The position numbers and the translations under genes are program-made. A model generated the notes under the pieces. That model made no database searches. It saw only the letters and a list, made by a program, of their open reading frames with translations, and was not told the origin of the DNA. Below are positions 24,427 to 33,708 of a stretch of DNA of 64,000 bases, in pieces; the stretch's first letter is position 1; each line of letters begins with the position of its first letter. Source of the stretch: CAYYMH01 sp964472785 (GTDB lineage: Bacteria; Zhuqueibacterota; Zhuqueibacteria; Thermofontimicrobiales; Thermofontimicrobiaceae); the NCBI GenBank assembly GCA_964472785.1, contig CAYYMH010000015.1, forward strand, positions 24,963 through 88,962. Direction: 5' to 3'.

Positions 24427-26415
24427 ATGTGTGGAATTGTCGGTATATGCTTTTATCGGAATCCCGGTAAAATATCACCGGAATTATTAATGCAGATGAC
24501 ATCTGAACTTGATCATCGCGGACCTGATGAACGCGGAATCTATCTTGACAACCAAATTGGATTGGGACATACACGATTAAGTATTATCGACATTGACTCG
24601 GGAGCCCAGCCGATTTCAAATGAAGATGAGACGAAGTGGCTTGTTTTTAACGGAGAAATTTTTAATTACATAGAGCTCAAGGCAGAGCTATTAAAATCCG
24701 GACACCGATTTAAAACAAAAAGCGATGCCGAAGTTCTTTTGCATTTGTACGAAGATCATGGCGAAGAATGCCTGCAGAAGTTGAACGGCCAATTTGCTTT
24801 TGCGATATGGGATAACGTAAAAAAGGAATTATTTTTAGCACGAGACAGGGTTGGTATTCGCCCACTCTATTTCACATTCGTCAAAGACTGTCTTTTATTC
24901 GCCTCCGAAATAAAAGCGATATTAAAAAACAATTCAGTGGATAGAAACATTGACGCCATTGCCATTGACCAAATATTTACATTCTGGACCACGCTGCCAG
25001 AACAGACTCCGTTTTTGAATATCAAGGAATTACGTGCTGGTCACTATTTGAAAGTGTCCAATGGTTCGGTAAGAATTCAAAGATATTGGCACGATCCTTT
25101 TTATCCGGCTGAGGATTATTTTAAAAGCGATCCTGTCAATCTTGTTGATGAGCTGCGTTCTTTGATAATTGATGCCGTTAAAATACGTTTACGTGCTGAC
25201 GTGAAAGTCGGCACTTACTTGAGTGGTGGTTTGGACTCATCCGGGATATCATCGTTAGTGGCAAAATATTTTGATCAAAATCTATCAACCTTCGGAATTC
25301 GGTTTGAAAATGAAAATTTTGACGAAGGTCATTTTCAACATGAAGTCTCAAATTATCTTAAAACCAAACACACGGATATTCTGGCAACTGATGAAAATAT
25401 CGGCGTATTTTTTCCTGATGTCATTCGACACTGTGAAAAACCTATTTTGAGAACGTCTCCGGTGCCTTTGTACCTTCTTTCGAAAAAAGTAAAAAAAAAC
25501 GGCATAAAAGTCGTACTCACCGGTGAGGGTGCTGATGAATATTTCGGTGGATACAATATTTTTCGAGAGATGAAAGCACGGTTATTTTGGTCAAAACAGC
25601 CAAATTCAAAATGGCGGAGTAAGCTCATCGAAAAGCTTTATCCGTTTATTTTTAAAGATTCCCGACAGAAAGCACTGATGACGAGTTTTTTTGCCAAAAA
25701 TCTGGAAGACGTGAATAATCCGTTTTACTCTCATTTGATTCGCTGGATGAATACTGCCAGGCTGAAAACATTTTTTTCCGATGAACTCAAGGCAGCCATC
25801 GGCAACTATAACGGAATCGACCAACTGCACCAGGATTTGCCGGAACATTTTAATAAATGGGATAATTTATCAAAAGCACAATATCTGGAATCGGCAATAT
25901 TTATGAGTAATTATCTGCTCTCATCTCAAGGTGACCGCGTTGCTATGGCGAATTCCGTCGAAATCAGGCTGCCCTTTTTGGATATGCGTATTCTGGAATT
26001 TTTAGGAAGAATTTCACCGAATCTTAAAATCAAAGGTTTGAATGAAAAATACATCATGAAAAAATGTTTTGCAGACTTGCTACCCAAAAAAATTCTGTCA
26101 CGCACAAAGCATCCCTATCGGGCGCCGATAAGAGAAAGTTTACTGAATAAAAAAAACGAGGAGTATGTAACAGATACATTGTCCCAATCGGCATTAGAAG
26201 AAGCAGGTATTTTTAATCCGATTAAAGTAAACAGGTTAATCCAAAAAATCAAAGCCGCTAATTTTCCCAATGAAATTGAAGATATGGGTTTGGTCGGCAT
26301 TTTATCGACACAGCTATTTCACAATCAGTTCATTCAGCGTCAGCCAGAAACCAAAAAACCGATTCCGGAAAAATGGCGAATTTTTGATTTTAGAGAAAAA
26401 TCATCTCGGGCTTAA
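24427..26415 (+). CDS. asnB: Glutamine-dependent asparagine synthase-like amidotransferase
   Basis: The 662-residue protein starts MCGIVGIC, with Cys2 as the glutaminase nucleophile after Met removal. The class II glutamine amidotransferase domain (about 1-220) shows RLSIIDIDSGAQPISNED. The synthetase domain (about 240-560) has the PP-loop YLSGGLDSSG and TGEGADEYFGGYNIF, and ends RVAMANSVEIRLPFLD. It transfers ammonia from glutamine to an AMP-activated carboxylate. Its place between an ACP and an acyl ligase suggests it amidates a carrier- or sugar-bound acid rather than making free asparagine, as in exosortase-associated amidotransferases. Confidence 0.88.
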   Translation: MCGIVGICFYRNPGKISPELLMQMTSELDHRGPDERGIYLDNQIGLGHTRLSIIDIDSGAQPISNEDETKWLVFNGEIFNYIELKAELLKSGHRFKTKSDAEVLLHLYEDHGEECLQKLNGQFAFAIWDNVKKELFLARDRVGIRPLYFTFVKDCLLFASEIKAILKNNSVDRNIDAIAIDQIFTFWTTLPEQTPFLNIKELRAGHYLKVSNGSVRIQRYWHDPFYPAEDYFKSDPVNLVDELRSLIIDAVKIRLRADVKVGTYLSGGLDSSGISSLVAKYFDQNLSTFGIRFENENFDEGHFQHEVSNYLKTKHTDILATDENIGVFFPDVIRHCEKPILRTSPVPLYLLSKKVKKNGIKVVLTGEGADEYFGGYNIFREMKARLFWSKQPNSKWRSKLIEKLYPFIFKDSRQKALMTSFFAKNLEDVNNPFYSHLIRWMNTARLKTFFSDELKAAIGNYNGIDQLHQDLPEHFNKWDNLSKAQYLESAIFMSNYLLSSQGDRVAMANSVEIRLPFLDMRILEFLGRISPNLKIKGLNEKYIMKKCFADLLPKKILSRTKHPYRAPIRESLLNKKNEEYVTDTLSQSALEEAGIFNPIKVNRLIQKIKAANFPNEIEDMGLVGILSTQLFHNQFIQRQPETKKPIPEKWRIFDFREKSSRA

Positions 26416-26449
26416 ACCGAATCAACAAATAATTCCTTGAAATATCCAA

Positions 26450-28030
26450 ATGATTGAATTTGATCCGACATTGGTTCATGAATGGTTATCCAGATCGGCT
26501 CACCGCTATCCGGAAAAAGAGGCACTTATTTTTCGTGATGAGCGCTGGACCTATAAAATGCTGGATCAGCACACCCAGCGATTAGCGATGTTTTTAAGCA
26601 ATACTGGATTGCTTCGCCAGGACAGGGCAATTATTTTTTTGGATAATTGTTCAGAATCGGTGATTGCGATTTACAGTATTCTCAAAGCAGGGGCGATATT
26701 TGTGCCGCTGGATGGCACTCTTAAAACCCAGAAATTCAGATACGTACTCGAGAATTGTACCCCGAAGTATTTGATTACCCATGTCCAAAAAGCCAAAGTT
26801 GTTAAAGAAGCGCTGATTGGATCAAATATAAATTGTCAGATTATCTGGATTGGGAAAGAAGAAAAAATACCGGCTGAATTAGCGTCCTGCTCAGTAAGCT
26901 GGAGAAATATTTTTTCACCTTTGTGGAACGAAAAGAACAGTTCCGCCCTGCCCTGCTGTATCGATGTGGATTTGGCAACGCTCATTTATACGTCGGGTTC
27001 CACCGGACAAGCCAAAGGCGTCATGACTACTCATCAAAATATGATTTCAGCAGCGCGCAGTATTATTCAGTATCTTGACAATTCAGAAGATGATATTATT
27101 TTTAATGTTTTACCGTTATCATTCGATTATGGTCTGTACCAAATCATAATGTCATTTATGTTTGGCGGGACAATCGTTTTGCATAATTCATTTTTGTACA
27201 TGCATCAAGTACTGGAAATCATCGCAAGAGAAAAAGTCACTGGATTCCCGGTAGTGCCAACCATTGTCGCCATGCTGCTGCAAATGCAGGATTTGAAAAA
27301 ATATGATTTGAGCAATATGAGATATTTCAGTAACACGGCAGCCGCTCTACCGGTTGAATACATTCGGAATATGCAAAATTTGTTTCCAAAGACAAAAATT
27401 TATTCCATGTACGGATTGACAGAATGTAAACGAGTTTCCTATTTGTCACCAACAGAATTACAAAACAAGCCATCTTCGGTTGGCAAAGCCATGAAAAATT
27501 GTGAAGTCTTCGTTGTGGACGCCAATGGCAAAGAAGTCGAAGGCGGTCAGGAGGGTGAACTGATTGTACGCGGTTCCAATGTGATGCAGGGCTATTGGAA
27601 AGATCCAGAACTGACGGAAAAAACTTATAAACGAGGAATATATCCTTATGACAGATTCTTACATTCCGGCGACTATTTTAAAAAAGATGAGGACGGCTAT
27701 CTTTATTTCATTGGCAGAAGAGATGACATCATCAAAAGCCGGGGTGAAAAAGTCAGCGCCAAAGAAATCGAAAATGTGCTCTGCACGATGCCTGGTATTA
27801 CAGAAGCAGCCGTGATTGGTGAAACCGATGAAATCATGGGACAAACCATCAAAGCCTTTGTGGTAACCAAAGCGGCTATTAATATAACTGAAAAAGAAAT
27901 TTTAAAATTTTGTGCTGCAAATTTAGAATCATTCGCGGTTCCTAACTGTATTTTTGTTCGGGAAAGTTTACCAAAAACTGCCAATGGTAAAATTGATAAA
28001 AAAAAGTTGAAGTTGAATAAAGAAATTTGA
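26450..28030 (+). CDS. AMP-forming acyl-CoA/acyl-ACP ligase
   Basis: The 526-residue adenylate-forming enzyme shows the P-loop LIYTSGSTGQAKGVMTTHQN (about 180-200), YSMYGLTECKRVSYL, the hinge LHSGDYFKKDEDGYLYFIGR and the catalytic lysine in PKTANGKIDKKKL. It would activate a carboxylic acid with ATP and load it on the ACP encoded two genes upstream (inference). It resembles the acyl ligases of exosortase-linked EPS loci. It is 34 nt after asnB and 7 nt before the NadE-like gene. Confidence 0.87.
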   Translation: MIEFDPTLVHEWLSRSAHRYPEKEALIFRDERWTYKMLDQHTQRLAMFLSNTGLLRQDRAIIFLDNCSESVIAIYSILKAGAIFVPLDGTLKTQKFRYVLENCTPKYLITHVQKAKVVKEALIGSNINCQIIWIGKEEKIPAELASCSVSWRNIFSPLWNEKNSSALPCCIDVDLATLIYTSGSTGQAKGVMTTHQNMISAARSIIQYLDNSEDDIIFNVLPLSFDYGLYQIIMSFMFGGTIVLHNSFLYMHQVLEIIAREKVTGFPVVPTIVAMLLQMQDLKKYDLSNMRYFSNTAAALPVEYIRNMQNLFPKTKIYSMYGLTECKRVSYLSPTELQNKPSSVGKAMKNCEVFVVDANGKEVEGGQEGELIVRGSNVMQGYWKDPELTEKTYKRGIYPYDRFLHSGDYFKKDEDGYLYFIGRRDDIIKSRGEKVSAKEIENVLCTMPGITEAAVIGETDEIMGQTIKAFVVTKAAINITEKEILKFCAANLESFAVPNCIFVRESLPKTANGKIDKKKLKLNKEI

Positions 28031-28037
28031 GTAATCA

Positions 28038-29033
28038 ATGAACGAGACATTTTCTGCCGACATTTTGAAAATAGACTGTGAAAAAGAATTGAAGCGAATT
28101 ATCACAACCCTGCGCAATACGGTCCTGAAGCAATTTAAAAAACGGGGATTAATTATTGCACTTTCGGGCGGGATTGACAGCAGTGTCGTCGGGGCAATCT
28201 GCGTTCAAGCAGCAGGTAAAGACAAAGTATTAGGCTTGTTGATGCCGGAAAAAGACTCTTCTCCGGATTCTACCAGACTTGGCAAGCACATGGCAGACTC
28301 TTTGGGCATCAAAACGATAACTGAAGACATTACACGTATTCTTGAAGCTGTGGGATGCTACCAGCGCCGGGATAATGCAATCAAAAAACTCATTCCTGAA
28401 TACGATGCCAGTTACAAATGCAAAATTGTGTTACCCAATATTTTGGATGGTAAAAATTACCGGATTTTTTCAGTGGTGACTGAATCGCCGGATGGCACAC
28501 AAAAAAAGGCGAGACTCGATCTTCCAACTTACTTACAAATCGTCGCTGCCACAAATTTTAAGCAGCGCGTGAGAAAGATGATGGAATATTATCATGCTGA
28601 CCGGTTAAACTATGCTGTCACAGGTACACCCAATCGTCAGGAATACGACCAGGGTTTTTTCGTGAAGCTGGGCGACGGCGCCGCCGATGTAAAACCGATT
28701 GCCCATCTTTACAAAACACAGGTTTATGAGTTGGCAAAATATTTGGGAATACCTGATGAGATACAAAACAGTGTTCCAACCACCGATACCTATTCGATGG
28801 CTCAAACCCAGGAGGAGTTTTTCTTTTCAGTACCGTACGACAAATTTGATCTTTGTTTATTCGGAAAAGACCATAATATTCCGGCTGCTGAAGTTGCACT
28901 TACTATTGGATTCACCGCGAAGCAGGTAGAACGGATTTATCATGATATTGATCAGAAACGCAGCGCGACGTCTTATTTGCATGCAGTGCCGGTATTAATA
29001 GAAAATATTTTGGAAATCACAAAGGAATATTAA
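28038..29033 (+). CDS. NadE-like ATP pyrophosphatase / ammonia-dependent synthetase
   Basis: The 331-residue protein has the NAD synthetase PP-loop LIIALSGGIDSSVVGAI (about 35-51) and the NAD synthase block VTGTPNRQEYDQGFFVKLGD, then KTQVYELAKYLGIP. It lacks a glutaminase domain. Compared with housekeeping NadE it has extra sequence around residues 100-165 (KLIPEYDASYKCKIVLPNIL). The position inside an EPS operon next to an AsnB and an acyl ligase suggests a specialised amide-forming enzyme, although true NAD synthase activity cannot be excluded. Confidence 0.78.
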   Translation: MNETFSADILKIDCEKELKRIITTLRNTVLKQFKKRGLIIALSGGIDSSVVGAICVQAAGKDKVLGLLMPEKDSSPDSTRLGKHMADSLGIKTITEDITRILEAVGCYQRRDNAIKKLIPEYDASYKCKIVLPNILDGKNYRIFSVVTESPDGTQKKARLDLPTYLQIVAATNFKQRVRKMMEYYHADRLNYAVTGTPNRQEYDQGFFVKLGDGAADVKPIAHLYKTQVYELAKYLGIPDEIQNSVPTTDTYSMAQTQEEFFFSVPYDKFDLCLFGKDHNIPAAEVALTIGFTAKQVERIYHDIDQKRSATSYLHAVPVLIENILEITKEY

Positions 29034-29051
29034 AAAGTAGGGACATTTTTA

Positions 29052-30107
29052 TTGATAAAGCTGATTGATATTGATAAAGACAGACGATGGGACAGTTACG
29101 TAATGTCCCATCAACATAGTAACTTATATCATCATTCTTCATGGAAAAATCTGATAGAGAGAACCTATGGATATCAGCCCTACTATTTTGTTTATGAAGA
29201 TGAAGTGAATGCGATAAAAGGACTATTTCCATTATTTTTAATAAAAACTAAAATAACCGGGAACAGATTTGTTTCTCTGCCATTATCAGATTACTCAGAT
29301 ATTTTATCGAACAATAAAAAAATAAATCAGGATTTGTTAACCACGGTTTTGGAAAAAATTCAAGAAAAAAACATGACTGATCTAATCATAAAGGCCAAAA
29401 AAGTAACCGATTGTTTTGACAGTAACCGCTTTGACGTTGACAATCAAAACAGAAATCATGTATTAGAATTGTCACAGCCGCCGGAAAAATTGTTTACAAA
29501 ATTTCATAAAAATAATGTTCAAAGAAATATTAAAAAAGCCCAGCAAAGCGGTATGTTAATCCAGTCAGGTAATTCTGAAAGAGATATGAGAATTTTTTAT
29601 GATTTATATGTCAGCACAAGAAAAAAGCACGGATTGCTTCCGCAGCCATTTAAATTTTTTAAAAATATTTGGGAGATATTTGAACCTAAAAATATGCTTG
29701 AGGTATTAATCGCCTTTGAAAACAACAGAGCGATCGCTGGAATTCTTAGTATCAGTTTTAAAGATACTAAATATTATCTTTATGGTGGTTCGAATTATAA
29801 TTTTTTACAAAAAAAACCGAACCATTTACTGCTATGGACAGCAATAAAAAATGCCTATTTACAAAATTTGAGATATTTTGATTTTGGCAGGACCTCCGTC
29901 ACGAACACCGGGCTATTGGAATTTAAGCGAAGATGGGCGACGATCGAACAGGATACGCCTTATTTTTTTTTAAAAAATAATTCATTTACTCCGCGCATTG
30001 ACAACAAGAAACTAATAAAATCAGAAATAATATCAAACCTGATAAGCAAAATGCCAACATCTGTCCTTAAAATAATAGGGAGTATCGTTTACAAACATTT
30101 TGGATAG
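29052..30107 (+). CDS. FemAB-like aminoacyl/acyltransferase (copy 2)
   Basis: The 351-residue paralog of the genes at 21428 and 31136. It has NLYHHSSWKNLIERTYGYQP, the NNVQRNIKKAQQSGM signature, KKHGLLPQPFKFFKNIWE and NHLLLWTAI then FDFGRTSVTN. It starts at TTG, with AGGGA about 8 nt upstream; no ATG fits the family N-terminus. The protein ends KIIGSIVYKHFG, nearly the same tail as copy 1 (KLTGKLLYKHAG), so the copies arose by duplication. The region is more AT-rich than copy 1. Confidence 0.78.
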   Translation: MIKLIDIDKDRRWDSYVMSHQHSNLYHHSSWKNLIERTYGYQPYYFVYEDEVNAIKGLFPLFLIKTKITGNRFVSLPLSDYSDILSNNKKINQDLLTTVLEKIQEKNMTDLIIKAKKVTDCFDSNRFDVDNQNRNHVLELSQPPEKLFTKFHKNNVQRNIKKAQQSGMLIQSGNSERDMRIFYDLYVSTRKKHGLLPQPFKFFKNIWEIFEPKNMLEVLIAFENNRAIAGILSISFKDTKYYLYGGSNYNFLQKKPNHLLLWTAIKNAYLQNLRYFDFGRTSVTNTGLLEFKRRWATIEQDTPYFFLKNNSFTPRIDNKKLIKSEIISNLISKMPTSVLKIIGSIVYKHFG

Positions 30108-30168
30108 CACTTATTTTGTTCATTTTCAAAAATTCGAAATGTGAAATATAACCATGGGGAGTAGCATT

Positions 30169-30933
30169 ATGACTTCTCAACCATTTAAGCTTGATAAAAT
30201 CGTTGAGGAATATTACTCAAAACATCAGGTCATCAAAGGTTATTCAACAGTAAAGCTTTATCATGGTGAAGAAAGGCTGTTAAAGAAATACTTAAAGCCT
30301 GGGGATAAAATCTTGGATATTGGCTGTGGCGCTGGTCGGACTTCAATCCCATTATCTCAAAAAGGATTTGAAGTTACTGCTATTGACCTAAGTCCTAATA
30401 TGATCGAAGCAGCAAAAAACCAGGCACGCACTCATAATCAGAAAATTGATTTTCGTGTTATGGATGCAGTGCAATTGGATTTTAAAAAAGAATCATTTGA
30501 CTTGGCATTGTTTTCCTTTAACGGATTCGAACAAATCCCGGGCAAAAAAAATCGTGAACAGGTAATTAAAAATGTTTATGACATTTTAAAACCAGGTGGA
30601 ATTTATTTGTTCAGCATAAAATCAGGTTTGGCCTTTGGAAGCCGCAGACTTTTCGTGTGGGGATGGATACTTTGCTTATATTGTTTTGAGAAAATTATTA
30701 GAAGAAATAAAAGCTGGGAATTTGGAGACAAGATTGGATTTGATAAAAATTATTTTCACTATTTAAATCCAATAAGACTAAAATCATTTTTAAAAAAATC
30801 TGGATTTAAAATTCTCTATTTTAATTCTGAAAATAATATTATCAAAAATCGCCGCCCATCTTTTTTTACAAATTTTTCAAGTGATATCAGGTTATATTAT
30901 GTTGTTGAAAAAATCAACCCTCAATTTAAATAA
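30169..30933 (+). CDS. Class I SAM-dependent methyltransferase
   Basis: I use the ATG at 30169, which has GGGGAG 7 nt upstream; the in-frame ATG at 30154 overlaps that site. The 254-residue protein has motif I ILDIGCGAGRTSIPL (about 46-60), motif II ITAIDLSPNMIEAAK-like spacing, FDLALFSFNGFEQI and LKPGGIYLFSIKSG. This is the layout of small-molecule or sugar methyltransferases. A basic hydrophobic segment (about 160-180, FVWGWILCLYCFEKII) may attach it to the membrane. It sits between FemAB copies 2 and 3, so it probably methylates the glycan or an attached residue. Confidence 0.82.
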   Translation: MTSQPFKLDKIVEEYYSKHQVIKGYSTVKLYHGEERLLKKYLKPGDKILDIGCGAGRTSIPLSQKGFEVTAIDLSPNMIEAAKNQARTHNQKIDFRVMDAVQLDFKKESFDLALFSFNGFEQIPGKKNREQVIKNVYDILKPGGIYLFSIKSGLAFGSRRLFVWGWILCLYCFEKIIRRNKSWEFGDKIGFDKNYFHYLNPIRLKSFLKKSGFKILYFNSENNIIKNRRPSFFTNFSSDIRLYYVVEKINPQFK

Positions 30934-31135
30934 ATGCTATCATATAATCAGGTAACAAAAATTGACTTATAATTCTTTATGAAAAGTAAAACAGAAAATC
31001 GAATTAAAAATTCGGATAATAAAATTTGTGTCAGTGTGGTTTATTAATTCCGCAAAAATGTGAAGAGACCCAGTTCTTTTGCTTTTCACTGGACGCATTC
31101 ATTCTATCTTGTACTTACAAAAAAAAGCCATAAAA

Positions 31136-32203
31136 ATGAATTTAAAATTAGTAGAACCGTCAGATTATAAAAAATGGGACGTCTTTGTTATAAATCACCC
31201 CTATGGTTGGGTCACTCATTTGTCAAGCTGGAAAACAATTCTTGAAAACAACTTCAAACATGTTCAGGGGTATTTATACGCACTGGTCGATCATCATAAT
31301 GACATTCTCGCAGGACTGCCGATCTATCAGGTTGAAAGCTGGTTTATTGGTAAAAGGATGGTCAGTGTACCGTTCGCGACCATTTGTGACCCTTTGGTAT
31401 CGGACAATCAACAAAGTAGTTTATTATTTGATCTGATATTAAAAGCGGTTGGCGAATTAAAAATTAATACTATTGAGATGCGTGCCTTGAATTCTACATC
31501 ATACCTCGATGAAGTAAGTTTAGATTTTGAAAAAATTAATTCTTTTAAACAGCATTATTTAATACTTGATAAAAGTCTTGAAGAATTAAAACAATCCTTT
31601 AATAAAAGAAACGTCAGAAAGCGGATCAGACAATCTATCAAAAAAGATCTGACCATCAGAGTTACAAAAAACAAAGCCGACTTTGATAAATTTTATCATC
31701 TTTATTTATTAACAAAAAAAAGACTGGGATTGCCTGCTTTTCCTTATCGTTTTATTCTCCAATTATGGAAACTTTATTCACCATTAGATCAGCTCGACTT
31801 AATTTTGGCTGAACAGAATAAAAAAATTGTTGGCGGTTTAATTTACTTTAAATTTAGAAACAGGGTTTCTACAGAAATCATTGCTTATAACGAAACATAT
31901 CGAAATCTTTATTTGAGCCATTTTTTGTACTGGCACGCCATTGAAATAGCTAAAAGCGAAGGTTATGAAATTTTTGATTTTGGAAAAACTTCAATTTTCA
32001 ACGAAGGTTTGATGAATTACAAATCACACTGGGGAACCAAACTAAAGGATATGCCTGTTTATGTGTATCCGAAATCAGTCAAATTTGACAACGAACCACG
32101 AGAGAATTTAGTGACTTACAAAATAATAAAATCTATTAGCAAAAAATTACCGACTTCTATTTTTAAAATTTATAGCAATTTATTTTATCACCATTTCGCG
32201 TAA
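31136..32203 (+). CDS. FemAB-like aminoacyl/acyltransferase (copy 3)
   Basis: The start is the ATG at 31136 (MNLKLVEPSDYKKW), which aligns with the N-termini of the other copies; the longer frame begins with an implausible TTG. The 355-residue protein carries GWVTHLSSWKTILENNFKHV, the signature KRNVRKRIRQSIKKD and YLSHFLYWHAIEIA with FDFGKTSIFNEGLMNYKSHWG-like end blocks. The tail (SIFKIYSNLFYHHFA) matches the other two. Its extra lysines and arginines around the signature may mean a different acceptor. Confidence 0.78.
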   Translation: MNLKLVEPSDYKKWDVFVINHPYGWVTHLSSWKTILENNFKHVQGYLYALVDHHNDILAGLPIYQVESWFIGKRMVSVPFATICDPLVSDNQQSSLLFDLILKAVGELKINTIEMRALNSTSYLDEVSLDFEKINSFKQHYLILDKSLEELKQSFNKRNVRKRIRQSIKKDLTIRVTKNKADFDKFYHLYLLTKKRLGLPAFPYRFILQLWKLYSPLDQLDLILAEQNKKIVGGLIYFKFRNRVSTEIIAYNETYRNLYLSHFLYWHAIEIAKSEGYEIFDFGKTSIFNEGLMNYKSHWGTKLKDMPVYVYPKSVKFDNEPRENLVTYKIIKSISKKLPTSIFKIYSNLFYHHFA

Positions 32204-32312
32204 CAGATTAGCGAATATTATGAAAATATTTTCTAATATCAACGTTGATTAAAAATATTTTAATAATTGATAATAAATACCTAAACCAAAATTATGAGAA
32301 AGGACACCTTTT

Positions 32313-33488
32313 ATGCGAATTGGAATGATCGTCTATGCCTCTTATCCTGAGGATCCACGCGTTCGCAGAGAAGCTGAAGCACTAATAGAAAACGGATATT
32401 CGGTTGATATCCTTTGTCTTTCAAATGATGGTGAAACGAAAACTACAAAGATAAACCAAGTCAATGTTTACCGAATCCTGCAAAATTTAAAAGGCAAGGG
32501 AAAAATATTTTCCATTTCTACACTTGTTCTGTTTATTGTATTTTCATTTGTCAAAATTTCTATTCTCAACTTCAAAAACAGATATGATATTTTGCATATT
32601 CACAATATCCCAAATATTCTCATTTTTACAGGTATTATTCCCAAAATATTTGGTACTAAAATTATTTTGGATATGCATGAAATTATGCCTGAATTGTTTG
32701 TTCGAAAATTAGGATTTAATAAAGATCATTTTTTTACGCGTGTTGTGAAATTATTTGAGAAACTATCTGTCATATTTTCCGATTTTGTGATCACAGCGTC
32801 ACCATTTTTTACTAAAAAGGTCGCTCAACGAAACGGTAAAAATAGAAAATACGCTACGATTTTAAATCTGCCCGATCCAAAATATTTTATCGACTGTCGT
32901 GATAAAGTCATTAGACAGGATAACATTTTTAAACTCGTTTATCCTGGCACACTGAGTGAAATTCATGGTATTGACATCGCGATAAATGCTATAAAGTTAA
33001 TCGTAAATGAGACTGATATTCCGATCCAATTTCATATTTTTGGAAACGGTGGTAAAATTTACTGCGATTCGATTATTGAACAAACAAATTCGAATTCATT
33101 GAACGACTTTATTTTTTTTCACAAAGAAGTATTACCTGAACAGTTGATCGGAATTTTCAAAACGATGGACGCCGGTATTGTTCCAAAAAGAAACGGGATA
33201 TTTGCTGATGATGCGATGAGTACAAAACTGTTTGAATTCGCGGCTGTAGGGCTGCCCACAATTGTTTCCAGAACAAAATCTGACGCCTACTATTTTGATG
33301 ACTCAATGGTATTGTTTTTTGAGCCGGAAAATGAGCGCGACCTAGCCAATTGTATTATAAAGATATATCATGACGATCTGCTCAAAAAAAAGCTGAGCAA
33401 AAATTCATTGAAACTATTCAAAAAGGTAAACTGGACGACCGAGAAGAAAAAATTATGGTCGATCTATGACAAGATATGGAAACCGTAA
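32313..33488 (+). CDS. Glycosyltransferase family 4
   Basis: The 391-residue GT-B enzyme opens with MRIGMIVYASYPEDPRVRRE, the acceptor-side start common in GT4 proteins. It has ILDMHEIMPELF in the middle and LVYPGTLSEIHGIDIAINAI at the start of the donor domain. The E-x7-E-like region reads STKLFEFAAVGLPTIVSR (EFAAVGLP). It would add one sugar to the lipid-linked repeat unit. An AGAAAGGA ribosome site precedes the ATG. It may start its own transcription unit, since a gap of 109 nt precedes it. Confidence 0.87.
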   Translation: MRIGMIVYASYPEDPRVRREAEALIENGYSVDILCLSNDGETKTTKINQVNVYRILQNLKGKGKIFSISTLVLFIVFSFVKISILNFKNRYDILHIHNIPNILIFTGIIPKIFGTKIILDMHEIMPELFVRKLGFNKDHFFTRVVKLFEKLSVIFSDFVITASPFFTKKVAQRNGKNRKYATILNLPDPKYFIDCRDKVIRQDNIFKLVYPGTLSEIHGIDIAINAIKLIVNETDIPIQFHIFGNGGKIYCDSIIEQTNSNSLNDFIFFHKEVLPEQLIGIFKTMDAGIVPKRNGIFADDAMSTKLFEFAAVGLPTIVSRTKSDAYYFDDSMVLFFEPENERDLANCIIKIYHDDLLKKKLSKNSLKLFKKVNWTTEKKKLWSIYDKIWKP

Positions 33489-33708
33489 CATCAAATTAAT
33501 TTTTTCATTATCTATAAATTGAACATAAGCTTCTAAAATAAATAATAAATAACATTAAAACGGATTTATTCTATTGTTATTTAGAGGGAGAACCCGATTA
33601 AAAACAATCAATAATAAAATCTATTTGCAAATTTTTTATAAATGTTAAAACATAACTTTTTTTAACTTCAGTCATAAAAAAATAATATCTGGATGGAATA
33701 ATTGCGGC

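Noticed and set aside
32238..32249. ATCAACGTTGAT palindrome upstream of a GT4 gene
   Set aside because: Short palindrome in AT-rich DNA with no promoter at a sensible distance; likely chance.
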